A stretch of DNA of 64,000 bases, from the NCBI GenBank assembly GCA_002869855.2, contig NEWQ02000011.1, positions 37,561-101,560 of the forward strand, written 5' to 3'. Source of the stretch: Nitrospira sp. CG24D. GTDB lineage: Bacteria > Nitrospirota > Nitrospiria > Nitrospirales > Nitrospiraceae. The notes under the pieces are model-generated. The model made no database searches and was not told where the DNA came from. It worked only from the letters and a program-made list of their open reading frames with translations. Position numbers and translations under genes: made by a program. Below are positions 25,901 through 35,235 of the stretch, piece after piece. Within the stretch, counting starts at the first letter, position 1; each line of letters starts with the position of its first letter.

Positions 25901-27178
25901 CTAGGGAATCTCTCGATCGATCACAACCGTGACCTTGTTGGCTCCCGGTTTCATCGGCTCGCTGACGCCCTGAAGATCGCCGCTTTTCGGCATGGCTTCG
26001 CCGGACTTGGAAAGACGCGCGACGATGACAACCGTTCCCACGTCGGACAGTTTTCTCGACGGCATGGGGCTGGTTGAATCATCGAGCTGAAACGTGAACG
26101 GCAAATCTTTCTTGGTGGCACGTACGATCGACACCGGCATGGGCGGGCCATTCATCTCTCTGGCGAACACAAAGAGGGTATCCGTTGAAGCCCCTTTTGC
26201 AGCAAGACTCGGGGCCAGGGTCACGGTCCCACTGATGGCCACGGCTTGCCCCTCTTGCTTTGACGGCGTCGCAGGTACTCCTGCCGCGCTCGCCGTCACT
26301 GGCTTCCCGGTGGCGAGCCCTTTGGCCTCGGCGATACCAGCCAAGAGTTCCTGCCTGGCTCCGGCCTCCGTCTCAGTCGGCAGATTGGCATTCGCCCGCT
26401 CCCAATATTGGGCCGCCTTGCCAAACTCTCTGCGATCGAACGCGATGGTCCCAGCCAGCATCAGCGCTTTGACATGATTCGGATCGATCTTCAGCGCCTG
26501 TTGAATCAGTTGTTCCGGCTTCCCTTCCAGTTTGCGACCTTGCAGCATGCCGAGCGCATCGGCATAATCGGCGAGCATCTGGGGATCGTCGGGAATGAGC
26601 TTCATCGCCTTCTCGTAAATCGGCACCGCGTCGGCGTGCCGGCCGATTTCTGCATAGGAGCGCGCCAGCAATGCCCACCCGACGCCATCATTGGGGTTCT
26701 GTTCCAGCTTCTTCTTCAATCGCTCGGAGAGCGCATCAAGCCCTTCGGATGTCTGATGCGCATACTCCGACCCGCTTTGCGCAGCAGGCGCGGATGCGCT
26801 CGGAAGCGTGACAGCCTCAGGACTGCCCAACTTCCAGTACAGCAGCCCTCCGATCGTCGGAATGAGAAACGCCAACGCAACGGCAATCGCTCTCCGGTTG
26901 ACCGGCCGAACCGGAACGATGGGCGCTTTCGTGTCCGGAGCTGTTTCCTCAAGCAGACGCCGCTCAAGTTCGTGCTTGGATTGTTGGTACTGCGCGTCCG
27001 TCAGCACAGCATTCTTGTAATCTTGTTCCAGCTCCGCAAACTGCTGGCGATAGACCGAGAGCCGTTTCTCCGCTTCTTCATTCCCCCGCGCGTCCTGCCG
27101 TTTCAGCAACGGCCAAATCAGCAAGCCCAGCACGAGGAGAGTCATCGCCCATGCAATAAACCAGAATGCGAGCGTCAT
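25901..27178 (-). CDS. ccmI: Cytochrome c maturation TPR protein CcmI
   Basis: 425 residues: N-terminal membrane helix (LAFWFIAWAMTLLVLGLLIWPLL), the CcmI motif around YRQQFAELEQDYKNAVLTDA, a second helix near residue 95, TPR repeats (about 150-290; GVGWALLARSYAEIGRHADA, VKALMLAGTIAFDRREFGKA), and a C-terminal beta-domain with VSGTVTLAPSLA-like and PMPVSIVRATKKDLPFTFQL segments. CcmI chaperones apocytochrome c to CcmF/H. ATG overlaps the ccmH stop. Confidence 0.92.
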   Translation of the reverse strand: MTLAFWFIAWAMTLLVLGLLIWPLLKRQDARGNEEAEKRLSVYRQQFAELEQDYKNAVLTDAQYQQSKHELERRLLEETAPDTKAPIVPVRPVNRRAIAVALAFLIPTIGGLLYWKLGSPEAVTLPSASAPAAQSGSEYAHQTSEGLDALSERLKKKLEQNPNDGVGWALLARSYAEIGRHADAVPIYEKAMKLIPDDPQMLADYADALGMLQGRKLEGKPEQLIQQALKIDPNHVKALMLAGTIAFDRREFGKAAQYWERANANLPTETEAGARQELLAGIAEAKGLATGKPVTASAAGVPATPSKQEGQAVAISGTVTLAPSLAAKGASTDTLFVFAREMNGPPMPVSIVRATKKDLPFTFQLDDSTSPMPSRKLSDVGTVVIVARLSKSGEAMPKSGDLQGVSEPMKPGANKVTVVIDREIP

Positions 27179-27636
27179 GATCGTTTCTCCCCTTGTGACA
27201 AGAGCTGTTCTACTCTTCTGTGATCTTCATCGGTGATCGGCACATCGGTCACCGCCTGCCTGCGGCGTTTGAGCACCAGCCCAAGAGCAGCTGCGCCACC
27301 CGCCAGCAGCAGGAACGGTCCGATCCAAAGCAGAGTGGTCGTGGCTTTTACCGGTGGCCGGTAGAGCACAAAATCGCCGTATCGTTGCACCAGAAAGTCA
27401 ATGATCTCCTGATCGCTCATATTCTTCGCAATCATCTCACGGACCTCACGCCGCAAATCTTCCGCGAGCGGCGCGTTCGAATCCGCCAGCGTTTGGTTTT
27501 GGCACACCAAACATCGCAGCTCGACGGCCAGATGCTTGAGCCGGACCTCAGCCACGGGATCCTCGGCCAACGGTTTGGCTTCCCCGCCCCAGACCACCTG
27601 AGGGACGCATAGAACTATCAAGAGAAGCCATTTCAT
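27175..27636 (-). CDS. ccmH: Cytochrome c maturation thiol oxidoreductase CcmH
   Basis: 153 residues with signal peptide, redox motif RCLVCQNQTLADSNAPLA (the CxxC that reduces apocytochrome or CcmG), VREMIAKNMSDQEIIDFLVQ and RYGDFVLYRPPV, then one membrane helix (LLWIGPFLLLAGGAAALGLV). This is the standard CcmH/CycL layout. It overlaps ccmG and ccmI by four bases each. Confidence 0.96.
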   Translation of the reverse strand: MKWLLLIVLCVPQVVWGGEAKPLAEDPVAEVRLKHLAVELRCLVCQNQTLADSNAPLAEDLRREVREMIAKNMSDQEIIDFLVQRYGDFVLYRPPVKATTTLLWIGPFLLLAGGAAALGLVLKRRRQAVTDVPITDEDHRRVEQLLSQGEKRS

Positions 27637-28160
27637 TTTGCTTGCAGCTCCTTGACGAGCGGGATAATGGTCTTTGCCACGACCTCGTCATCCAATGGGC
27701 CGATTTGCTTGTAGCGAATGACACCCTGCTTATCGATTACATACGTTTCAGGCACGCCATAGACTCCATAATTAATACCGATTCTGCCTGCTTCATCGAC
27801 GCCTGTGAGAACATAGGGATTCCCGTGTCGTCGCAGCCATGTCAACGCTTCATCACGACGATCTTTATAATCCATACCGTAGATCGGGACATTCCCCGCC
27901 TGCGCCATCCGCATTAGGACGGGATGCTCCTCTTTGCAGCCATTGCACCAGGAGGCCCAGAAGTTCAGCAACCAGACTTTCCCCGCCAGCTCTTTCGGCG
28001 AAAAAACCTTGTCGGACTCATGCAGCTGGGGCAGGGAAAAATCAGGCGCTACTCTCCCCACAAGCGGCGACGGAATTTCGCGCGGGTTCAAGGTCAATCC
28101 GACCGCAAGGAACCCCACCAGCACCGCAAAAATGGCTACAGGAAGCAGAAACCGCTTCAT
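27633..28160 (-). CDS. ccmG: Periplasmic thiol:disulfide interchange protein CcmG/DsbE
   Basis: 175 residues from [20 protein letters not shown], an N-terminal membrane anchor. The thioredoxin fold has active site NFWASWCNGCKEEHP and cis-Pro segment YGVYGVPETYVIDKQG. It keeps the heme-binding cysteines of apocytochromes reduced. A longer upstream frame overlaps ccmF and is not used; the ATG overlaps the ccmF stop. Confidence 0.96.
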   Translation of the reverse strand: MKRFLLPVAIFAVLVGFLAVGLTLNPREIPSPLVGRVAPDFSLPQLHESDKVFSPKELAGKVWLLNFWASWCNGCKEEHPVLMRMAQAGNVPIYGMDYKDRRDEALTWLRRHGNPYVLTGVDEAGRIGINYGVYGVPETYVIDKQGVIRYKQIGPLDDEVVAKTIIPLVKELQAK

Positions 28161-30148
28161 GCCGCACCCTTCTCCAGCGGTTGAAGCGCCTCCGGCGCTT
28201 CTGCCCGTTCCCGACGCCACGCCAACCGATATCGACGATCGCTGACAGCCAGCAAGCCGCCTAACGCCATAATGAGACAACCGCCCCAAATCCAATCGAT
28301 AAACGGTTTGTGATACAGCCGGACGCTCCAAGCGCCATCTTCAAGCGGTTCGCCCAGCGAGACGTATAGGTCGCGCAACAGACCGGAATCGATCGCGGCC
28401 TCTGTCATCGCTTGATTTTGCACCGCATAGAGTCGTTTCTCCGGGTACATCATCGTGACCTCCCGGCCTTCCTTGGTCACGTTGAAGATGCCGCGTGCAG
28501 CGATATAGTTCGGCCCTTTCACTTCCTGTGCGCCATCGAAACGAAACGTGTAGCCGCCGATCGTTGCAGTCTCGCCCACATTCATCCGCAGATCCTGCTC
28601 AACCTCAAACCCTTTGACCATCGTCACGCCGACAATAAATACCGCGATGCCGCAATGAGCTAGCACCATGCCCCAGTAAGCCCGCGGCAACGCAGCCAGA
28701 CAACTCAGAAGACTGTTACCGACGAGATGGCTCACCCGTTCACGAATATGCGCCACCGTCGTCGTCACGATCCAGAGCGACAATAGCAGCCCCAAGCTGA
28801 GCAGCGGCGTCCACTTTCCAAGAACAAACGGAAGCAGCAGCGCAGTCCCCACACTCACACCGAACGCCCAGCGCAGCTGCATGGCGAGAGCCGGCAGACT
28901 CGCCTTTTTCCACTGGGCCAGAGGGCCGATCCCCATCAGAAAAATCGCGGGTGTCATGAGGGGAACAAAAACCGTATCGAAGTAGGGAGGCCCAACGGAA
29001 ATCTTGCCTAGTCCCAACGCATCCAAAAACAACGGGTACAGCGTCCCCAACAACACCGAAGCCATCGCCACAACCAACAACACATTGTTGGCCAGCAGCA
29101 TCGACTCACGCGAAACGAGGTCGAATCCCCCACCCAATCCCACACGCGGCGCCCGCCACGCGTATAGCAACAGCGACCCGCCGATCACGATCGCCAAAAA
29201 GGCGAGAATGAAGAGGCCTCGCTTTGGATCCGTCGCAAAGGCATGGACCGAGGTCAAAACACCTGAACGCACGAGGAATGTCCCGAGCAGGCTCAAGGAG
29301 AACGCCATAATTGCGAGTAGAACGGTCCAGACTTTGAACCCGCCTCGTTTGTCAGTCACGGCGAGCGAGTGCATCAGCGCAGTTCCGGCAAGCCAGGGCA
29401 TGAACGACGCATTTTCGACCGGGTCCCAAAACCACCACCCACCCCACCCCAGTTCGTAGTAGGCCCATCCGCTGCCTAAGGCGATGCCGACCGTCAGAAA
29501 ACACCAGGCCACCGTTGTCCAGGGACGTGACCAACGGGCCCAGGCTGCATCGAGGTTGCCGCCCAAGAGCGCGGCAATCGCAAACGCAAACGCGACGGAG
29601 AATCCCACATACCCCATGTACAGCATCGGCGGATGCATGACCATGCCGGGATCCTGGAGCAAGGGATTCAGATCACGGCCATCAGGCGCGGCCGGGATCA
29701 ACCGCTCGAAGGGGTTCGAGACGGTCAACATGAATAAAAGAAACCCCAGGCTCACCAAACCCATCACGCCAAGAATACGTGCCCGCATCGCCTCCGGGAG
29801 ATGAGTGGAAAACAACGTCACCGCGAACATCCAGAGCGTCAGGATAAAAGTCCATAACAGGAGAGACCCTTCATGGGCTCCCCAAATGGCAGCCAGACGA
29901 TAATGGAGCGGTAACTTTGAATTGGCGTTAGCCGCAACATAGAGCACCGAAAAGTCTTTCTGAGCAAATGCATAGCCCAGACAACAGAAGGCGATCAACA
30001 CCAGAAGGAACTGTGCGCGCGCTGCTGGTTTCGCCATGGACATGAGGACCGGGCTCCCGGCCGCGGCGCCATAGATGGGAAGAATCCCCTGCACAAGCGC
30101 CACGCACAGCGCCAGAATCAACGCAAAGTGACCAACCTCAGGAATCAT
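28157..30148 (-). CDS. ccmF: Heme lyase subunit CcmF
   Basis: 663 residues with many membrane helices. The CcmF family signatures are present: [20 protein letters not shown], the tryptophan-rich periplasmic motif [20 protein letters not shown] (about residue 230-250), and the C-terminal periplasmic domain before the last helix. It ligates heme to apocytochrome c together with CcmH/I. Length is normal for the family. Overlaps ccmE and ccmG. Confidence 0.97.
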   Translation of the reverse strand: MIPEVGHFALILALCVALVQGILPIYGAAAGSPVLMSMAKPAARAQFLLVLIAFCCLGYAFAQKDFSVLYVAANANSKLPLHYRLAAIWGAHEGSLLLWTFILTLWMFAVTLFSTHLPEAMRARILGVMGLVSLGFLLFMLTVSNPFERLIPAAPDGRDLNPLLQDPGMVMHPPMLYMGYVGFSVAFAFAIAALLGGNLDAAWARWSRPWTTVAWCFLTVGIALGSGWAYYELGWGGWWFWDPVENASFMPWLAGTALMHSLAVTDKRGGFKVWTVLLAIMAFSLSLLGTFLVRSGVLTSVHAFATDPKRGLFILAFLAIVIGGSLLLYAWRAPRVGLGGGFDLVSRESMLLANNVLLVVAMASVLLGTLYPLFLDALGLGKISVGPPYFDTVFVPLMTPAIFLMGIGPLAQWKKASLPALAMQLRWAFGVSVGTALLLPFVLGKWTPLLSLGLLLSLWIVTTTVAHIRERVSHLVGNSLLSCLAALPRAYWGMVLAHCGIAVFIVGVTMVKGFEVEQDLRMNVGETATIGGYTFRFDGAQEVKGPNYIAARGIFNVTKEGREVTMMYPEKRLYAVQNQAMTEAAIDSGLLRDLYVSLGEPLEDGAWSVRLYHKPFIDWIWGGCLIMALGGLLAVSDRRYRLAWRRERAEAPEALQPLEKGAA

Positions 30149-30624
30149 GGTTTTATCCTCTCCGGCGACATCGTCAGCGTGTTGCTGCTCTGCGCGCCGG
30201 ATTTCTTTGCTTTCGCAATGGCCTCAGCTACTTCGGGCGGCATATAATTCTCGTCGTGCTTGGCCAACACTTCACTGGCGACAAATGTGCCGTCGGTTCC
30301 CAATTGACCTTGAGCAACCGCGCCTTTCCCCTCTTTAAACAAATCAGGAAGAATGCCCTTATACGTCACTGGAATACGCTTCACTGTGTCCGTCACGACG
30401 AAGTGAACCGTCAGTCCATCGCCTTCGCGCTTGAGCGTCCCCGCTTCGACTAAGCCGCCGATGCGAAAGCTTCGTCCCTTCGGCGCTTCCCCATTTTCGA
30501 TCTGTGTCGGCGTGAAGAAGAACACGAGATTGCTATTGAACGCGTTCAGCACTAAGGCCGATGCAATCCCCAGCGCCACCAAACCAAGTCCAATCATAGA
30601 GAATCGTTTTTGCCGCGGCGTCAT
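30145..30624 (-). CDS. ccmE: Heme chaperone CcmE
   Basis: 159 residues from [21 protein letters not shown]-terminal membrane anchor followed by the OB-fold. [20 protein letters not shown] and [12 protein letters not shown] are family patterns, and [14 protein letters not shown] contains the heme-binding His and the HxxxY tail motif. CcmE carries heme from CcmABCD to CcmF. The longer in-frame extension would overlap ccmD and is rejected. Confidence 0.97.
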   Translation of the reverse strand: MTPRQKRFSMIGLGLVALGIASALVLNAFNSNLVFFFTPTQIENGEAPKGRSFRIGGLVEAGTLKREGDGLTVHFVVTDTVKRIPVTYKGILPDLFKEGKGAVAQGQLGTDGTFVASEVLAKHDENYMPPEVAEAIAKAKKSGAQSSNTLTMSPERIKP

Positions 30625-30800
30625 AATGCCACTCCCGCGGAGGCAACCGATTGATTCAGTGCGGTGCGAGCCGCCGCATGCCGCCGACGGAGGATTAGAA
30701 CTTCCCAGATCATGCAGAGCGCCGTCACCCCGAATGACGGCCAGACATAGACCCCGTACCCGCCCATCGCAAGAAACTCGTTGAGGCTGTTCCACTGCAT
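30621..30800 (-). CDS. ccmD: CcmD-like small membrane protein
   Basis: A 59-residue gene: [20 protein letters not shown], then one membrane helix and a basic tail ([12 protein letters not shown]). The [11 protein letters not shown] stretch is the CcmD pattern. Its ATG shares a base with the ccmC stop (TGATG) and its TGA overlaps the ccmE start, so it fills the gap exactly. CcmD helps release heme-loaded CcmE from CcmABC. Confidence 0.9.
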   Translation of the reverse strand: MQWNSLNEFLAMGGYGVYVWPSFGVTALCMIWEVLILRRRHAAARTALNQSVASAGVAL

Positions 30801-31543
30801 CAGGAGACCCTCTCTATCTGCACCCAGGAAGCGTGCCGTTCACGTTCAAGGATGATACACCGGACACGCAGCAGCGTGACCGCGGCGCTATACATCCAAA
30901 AGCCCAGCGCCATGATACCCATCGCCGCCAGCATCGTCGCCGCCATCTTGGGCGCGGCGGTCACGCTGATCGAGGCACCCTGGTGCAGGGTGTTCCACCA
31001 GCGCACGGAAAAATAAATAATCGGCACATTGACGACACCGACCAACGCCAGCACGGCACTCGCGCGGTCGGCACGACGGAGATCGTCGATCGAGGCATGG
31101 AGCAGCATGACGCCGGCATACTGGAACAGCAAAATCAGCTCAGAAGTGAGGCGGGCGTCCCAGACCCACCAGGCTCCCCACGTCGGCTTCCCCCAGAACG
31201 CTCCGGTAAAAAGGGCGAGAAATGTGAACAGCGCCCCGGTCGGCGCGATAGCCTGAGCCATCATAAAGGACGGCCGCGCCTTCAAACCCAGCCCCACCGC
31301 CGCCCATCCGGCCATGACGACGTAGAGAAACATGGACATCCACGCCGCCGGCACATGGACAAAAATAATGCGATACGAGTCGCCTTGCTGGAAATCGGTC
31401 GGGGCAACCAAAAACCCCATATAGAGCCCTGCGGCCAGGCAGACCATTGACACACAGGCAAACCAGGGAATCAGCTTACCGGCGAGCGGATAGAACGCCT
31501 GCGGCGAGGACCATTGGAACCAGTTCATACGATCTGTCTTCAT
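30800..31543 (-). CDS. ccmC: Heme exporter/handling protein CcmC
   Basis: 247 residues from MKTDRMNW with GGAGA upstream, 11 bases after ccmB. Six membrane helices are apparent. The tryptophan-rich heme motif [20 protein letters not shown] and the flanking His residues ([28 protein letters not shown]) identify CcmC, which loads heme onto CcmE. Confidence 0.96.
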   Translation of the reverse strand: MKTDRMNWFQWSSPQAFYPLAGKLIPWFACVSMVCLAAGLYMGFLVAPTDFQQGDSYRIIFVHVPAAWMSMFLYVVMAGWAAVGLGLKARPSFMMAQAIAPTGALFTFLALFTGAFWGKPTWGAWWVWDARLTSELILLFQYAGVMLLHASIDDLRRADRASAVLALVGVVNVPIIYFSVRWWNTLHQGASISVTAAPKMAATMLAAMGIMALGFWMYSAAVTLLRVRCIILERERHASWVQIERVS

Positions 31544-31554
31544 GCTCTCCGATC

Positions 31555-32238
31555 CTATTCGACCGCAATGCGTAAGGCGGCTGCGGTCGCCCAAGGGGCA
31601 AACGGAATGGCCAGGACCACACAGGCGCCAAGCAGCGAAAGATGCCCCTCTGCTCCCATACCGGACTCGCTGCTTGCCACAGCCCCCGCTCCGAAAATCA
31701 GCACAGGGATGAAGAGGGGAAGCACCAGCAACGCGCTCAACAGATTACCTCCCCGAATACCTAACGTGAGTGCCGCGCCGATCGAACCCACCAGGCTCAA
31801 GGTGGGAGTGCCGAGCAAGAGGGAGAAGGTCAAGATCGCGATGGCGCCGCCGCTCAAGCCGAATTGGAGGCCGATCAACGGCGACAACACGACCACCGGC
31901 AATCCCGACACCAGCCAATGGGCTGCGATTTTCCCCAACACGAGCGCCGCCAACGGATGAGGCGTCAGCAGCATCTGTTCCAATGTACCGTCCTGATAAT
32001 CGGTCGCGAACAACCGGCCAAGCGACAGGAAACAGGAGAGCAGCGCCGCAATCCACAACACTCCCGGCGCAATCGTCCGCAACACGGCTGGCTCGGGTCC
32101 GACACCCAACGGGAACAGGGTGGCCACAATCACGAAGAACAGCAGCGTCGTGGCGATATCAGCGCGGCGGCGCCAGGTGAGCAGAAGATCGCGCTGGATA
32201 AGACCGAAAACCGCGCCCGCCAAGCCCCCCTGCATCAT
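31555..32238 (-). CDS. ccmB: Heme exporter ABC permease CcmB
   Basis: 227 residues, six hydrophobic segments. The family patterns are LFATDYQDGTLEQMLLTPHP and the C-terminal helices PLFIPVLIFGAGAV and LGACVVLAIPFAPWATAAAL. It pairs with the CcmA ATPase. It overlaps ccmA as GAATGATG. Confidence 0.95.
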   Translation of the reverse strand: MMQGGLAGAVFGLIQRDLLLTWRRRADIATTLLFFVIVATLFPLGVGPEPAVLRTIAPGVLWIAALLSCFLSLGRLFATDYQDGTLEQMLLTPHPLAALVLGKIAAHWLVSGLPVVVLSPLIGLQFGLSGGAIAILTFSLLLGTPTLSLVGSIGAALTLGIRGGNLLSALLVLPLFIPVLIFGAGAVASSESGMGAEGHLSLLGACVVLAIPFAPWATAAALRIAVE

Positions 32239-32855
32239 TCGCCGAGCCTGAGCTGCTGAACAGTTGATGGATCGAGACCTATAGCTTGATGCGTCGCCGC
32301 CACTACAATGCCTCCCCGTTCGACCTGCCGCTGCAATCGCTCCCGAAGCAGTTGAGAGGATCGCGCATCAAGTGCCGTGAATGGCTCATCCAGCACCCAA
32401 AGCGGCTGATCGCTACACCAGAGACGGGCCAGTGCCACTCGCCGCTGCTGGCCTTCAGAAAGCACTCTGGTCGGCAGCCGGTAACAGACTGGCTCGACGC
32501 CGATCGCCTCAAGGGCGGCACGCGCCAGCGCGGTGGTCACCGGATGGCCGCTCATCTGCATGGCCGCTTGAATATTCTCCATTGGAGTAAGGTCATCTTT
32601 CAGCCCTATGCGATGACCAATGTAGATTAAACCGGAGGTGAATGTCTCCCGCTGCTCTGTGATTGATCGCCCATGCCAGCGGATCGTGCCCTGATCAGGA
32701 GGCGTCAGACCGCAGATCGCCCTCAGCAGCGTCGTTTTCCCGGATCCATTCGATCCTTCGATCGACAGCAGTCGCCCGACCGGCACCGAGACACTGACCT
32801 GCCCGAAGAGCTTCCGGTCTCCACGATGACAACTGAGGTCATGAATATCCAGCAT
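32235..32855 (-). CDS. ccmA: Heme exporter ATP-binding protein CcmA
   Basis: 206 residues, an ABC ATPase: Walker A GSNGSGKTTLLRAICGL, signature LSEGQQRRVALARLWCS, Walker B LWVLDEPFTALD, and His switch ATHQAIG. Its small size and position in front of ccmB fix it as CcmA. Heme-loaded CcmE release is driven by its ATP hydrolysis. It starts just after the stop of the beta-barrel protein gene, so the two may share a transcript. Confidence 0.96.
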   Translation of the reverse strand: MLDIHDLSCHRGDRKLFGQVSVSVPVGRLLSIEGSNGSGKTTLLRAICGLTPPDQGTIRWHGRSITEQRETFTSGLIYIGHRIGLKDDLTPMENIQAAMQMSGHPVTTALARAALEAIGVEPVCYRLPTRVLSEGQQRRVALARLWCSDQPLWVLDEPFTALDARSSQLLRERLQRQVERGGIVVAATHQAIGLDPSTVQQLRLGE

Positions 32856-32857
32856 GG

Positions 32858-35164
32858 CTACGAAAAATCCCAGCGCAGGCCAAGGAAAAAGAATTGCCGC
32901 ATCGTGGAGTCTTTTTGCGACGGACTGTTGGTCAACGTTTTCTCGACTCCGCCCGATCCCTCAAGTGTCCAGCTATTGAAAAACCGATAATCGAGTCGAA
33001 TGGTCGGTGTCACCCGGTACAAATCGACGTTGAGATTGTCCTTTTGGTGGTACAAGAGCACGAACGTGTCGAATTGCAACTGTGGAGTCAAGCGTGCCAG
33101 CGTATTGAGTGAAAGAGACTCCCCGTTATAGGCAGGACTCGTAATATAACTGGCATTCGCGACGAACGTCGTGTTCTCGAACGGGAAGTTCGCCCCGATC
33201 GCTTGCGCCGTATACGTATAGATATTGCCAGTACCAGGCTGCGCTTGCAAGGAACAAGCGGCATCGCTCGTCGCGTTGGGGTTAAGAAACAGCGTACTCG
33301 TTCCTGGAAGAATGACCAAGCAGTTGGTCTGTCCCGTGCCTGAAATCCGGTTCAACCGAACATCTCCCCCGATTTGCCAATCTTTACTCACGGCTTGGAG
33401 AACACCGACCAGGAATAAATTACTGGTCGCGGTGACCGCCTTGGCTTGCTCACGTAAGAGATCAGCATTGGTGGGATTTATATTTTCAAGTTGAGCATTG
33501 GGAGTCCCGAAGAGTGCGTTCGTGGTCTGTAAATAGGGCGTGCGCCGATGATCGGCCAAGAGCGTGAACGTCGTCCCCTCGGTGACCCACGTTCCATTGA
33601 GCATCGCCACATTAAGAACATTGTACGAGATATCGTAATCGACCAGTCCAAAGGCGTTTTTTCCGTTTTCGGCATACCGTAGCTCAGTCCCTACCGCTCG
33701 ACGGTCGACGACGCCGTTCACCATTTGATTAATGTAGTAGGCGTTCCCACTCCAGGCCTTAGCGACAGGGCCGATGTCGACGTTGACTCCATAGAAATAT
33801 CGCTTGAGATCGGCCCGGAAGTTCCTGGGATCATCAGGGACGTAGTTCGAGGCCAAGCTAAATTGCCTGGGCTGCCCCGCGAGGAGATTCACGTTTAGGA
33901 ACTGCGGAACAGCCGTGTACCGGAACCACACCCCATCAAACCTGAAGTCCAGCACCCCTCCAGTATTTCCAGGCTGACGCCCGACACGGACGAAATAGGA
34001 ATCCTGACTTGAATGCTCCAGGTACAGCGCCCGAAGACGGCTGACATTTCGCCTGATCTCCGTATCCGCCAAAAGATCGTAGGTCTGCGTACCTCGCACC
34101 ACCAGTTTCGTATCGTATTCGTCCTTCCGATATCGCCCGGTGATGTCGAAAGCCGATTGCAGCAGCGACTGATCCTGGTTGTTGAATTTCGTCGTCGCAT
34201 TCGAAACTTTGTCGGTAATTTGTGTCTGAGAGTAGCCGCCGTAATAGTATTCATACACACTGCCATAGACCTTCATCTCATCGATTTTCTTCGCCGGCTT
34301 TTTCACCTTTCCCTGAGCAATGGCGATCTTCAAGTCCGCGACCTTGGCCAAATGCTGCCGCACGCGAACGGCACCATCCCCATCAGGATATATTTTGAGA
34401 TAATGCTCATATTCAGCCTTGGCCTTGTCGATGTCGCCGGTACCTTCTCTGGCCACCCCGATCATCTCTTGCGCCTCACGGGACTGCTTGTTCGGAGGCA
34501 GATTGAGTGCCGCGTTGAAGATCAAGACCGCTTTTTCACTCTCCTCAGCCGTCAGTGCTGCGCGTCCGAGATCCATGAGATCCGACGCATATCGTTCGAT
34601 ATCCATTCCAGGCGTGAACGGCGGGACGTCAAAAGATTGGCCGGTGCCCTTCGCCACAGGCGGCTTCGGGACAGCAGGTCCTTTCACTTCCGCAGGGGGA
34701 ACCACGGAGATACCGGGCTTATCCAACTTCACGGCAATCACGATGCGGCTGCTGCTCCGAATATCCCGCTGGCTCACTCGAAATCGGACCGGCCGTTCGA
34801 ACTTGATCGAGAGTCCATTGGTGGCTTGGTCAGGAAAGGTCACTTGAAATTTTGGCACGAGATCGCTCGGAGGAGATGCCGCGAGCTCGCGCGCAAAACG
34901 ACGGGATCGGTCCAGGTCGGGAAAGTCTAAGAAGATCCTGATGAGATCACCTTTTTCAGACGGCGTATGCCTCAGGTACAACGCTCTGGCGTTAAAGACG
35001 ATATGAATCTCGGCCACACCAGGCGTCTCGACGATCTCGATGCGATCAAGGACCTGGGCAGATGCAGAGCCCGGCTCCGTGAGAGCCACGAGAAAGAGTA
35101 GTCCCCCCATAAGGACGCTCCCCATCGCATGGCGCAACCTGCCTCTGTAGCGTTCCCTCAACAC
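32858..35164 (-). CDS. AMIN-like/TPR outer-membrane beta-barrel protein
   Basis: About 770 residues. After a signal peptide (GGLLFLVALTEPGSASA) there is an AMIN-like domain (about 40-150; VLDRIEIVETPGVAEIHIVF, RFRVSQRDIRSSSRIVIAVK). A TPR segment follows (about 205-285; AVLIFNAALNLPPNKQSREA), then a large C-terminal beta-barrel (about 300-768) of alternating strands that ends with a Phe-containing strand (FFLGLRWDFS). The start is unclear: GTG at 35164 and TTG at 35161 follow GAGGGAG, while an ATG at 35125 would shorten the basic n-region. It could serve as an outer-membrane conduit or porin; its neighbours, the cytochrome and ccm genes, suggest a role in extracellular electron or cytochrome traffic, but this is inference. 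Confidence 0.75.
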   Translation of the reverse strand: MLRERYRGRLRHAMGSVLMGGLLFLVALTEPGSASAQVLDRIEIVETPGVAEIHIVFNARALYLRHTPSEKGDLIRIFLDFPDLDRSRRFARELAASPPSDLVPKFQVTFPDQATNGLSIKFERPVRFRVSQRDIRSSSRIVIAVKLDKPGISVVPPAEVKGPAVPKPPVAKGTGQSFDVPPFTPGMDIERYASDLMDLGRAALTAEESEKAVLIFNAALNLPPNKQSREAQEMIGVAREGTGDIDKAKAEYEHYLKIYPDGDGAVRVRQHLAKVADLKIAIAQGKVKKPAKKIDEMKVYGSVYEYYYGGYSQTQITDKVSNATTKFNNQDQSLLQSAFDITGRYRKDEYDTKLVVRGTQTYDLLADTEIRRNVSRLRALYLEHSSQDSYFVRVGRQPGNTGGVLDFRFDGVWFRYTAVPQFLNVNLLAGQPRQFSLASNYVPDDPRNFRADLKRYFYGVNVDIGPVAKAWSGNAYYINQMVNGVVDRRAVGTELRYAENGKNAFGLVDYDISYNVLNVAMLNGTWVTEGTTFTLLADHRRTPYLQTTNALFGTPNAQLENINPTNADLLREQAKAVTATSNLFLVGVLQAVSKDWQIGGDVRLNRISGTGQTNCLVILPGTSTLFLNPNATSDAACSLQAQPGTGNIYTYTAQAIGANFPFENTTFVANASYITSPAYNGESLSLNTLARLTPQLQFDTFVLLYHQKDNLNVDLYRVTPTIRLDYRFFNSWTLEGSGGVEKTLTNSPSQKDSTMRQFFFLGLRWDFS

Positions 35165-35195
35165 CCGCTCCCTCAAGTTTTGGAGAATCAAGCAA

Positions 35196-35229
35196 GGAAG
35201 CGCCGAGTCCGAACGGACTCAGCGCTTCC
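35196..35229 (-). terminator. Strong stem-loop after the multiheme cytochrome gene
   Basis: A 16-bp stem with one mismatch (GGAAGCGCTGAGTCCG against its complement, loop TT) lies 7 bases past the cytochrome stop. On the minus strand it is followed by CTTGCTTGATT, only moderately T-rich. It probably separates the cytochrome transcript from the beta-barrel/ccm operon. Confidence 0.7.
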
Positions 35230-35235
35230 GGTGAA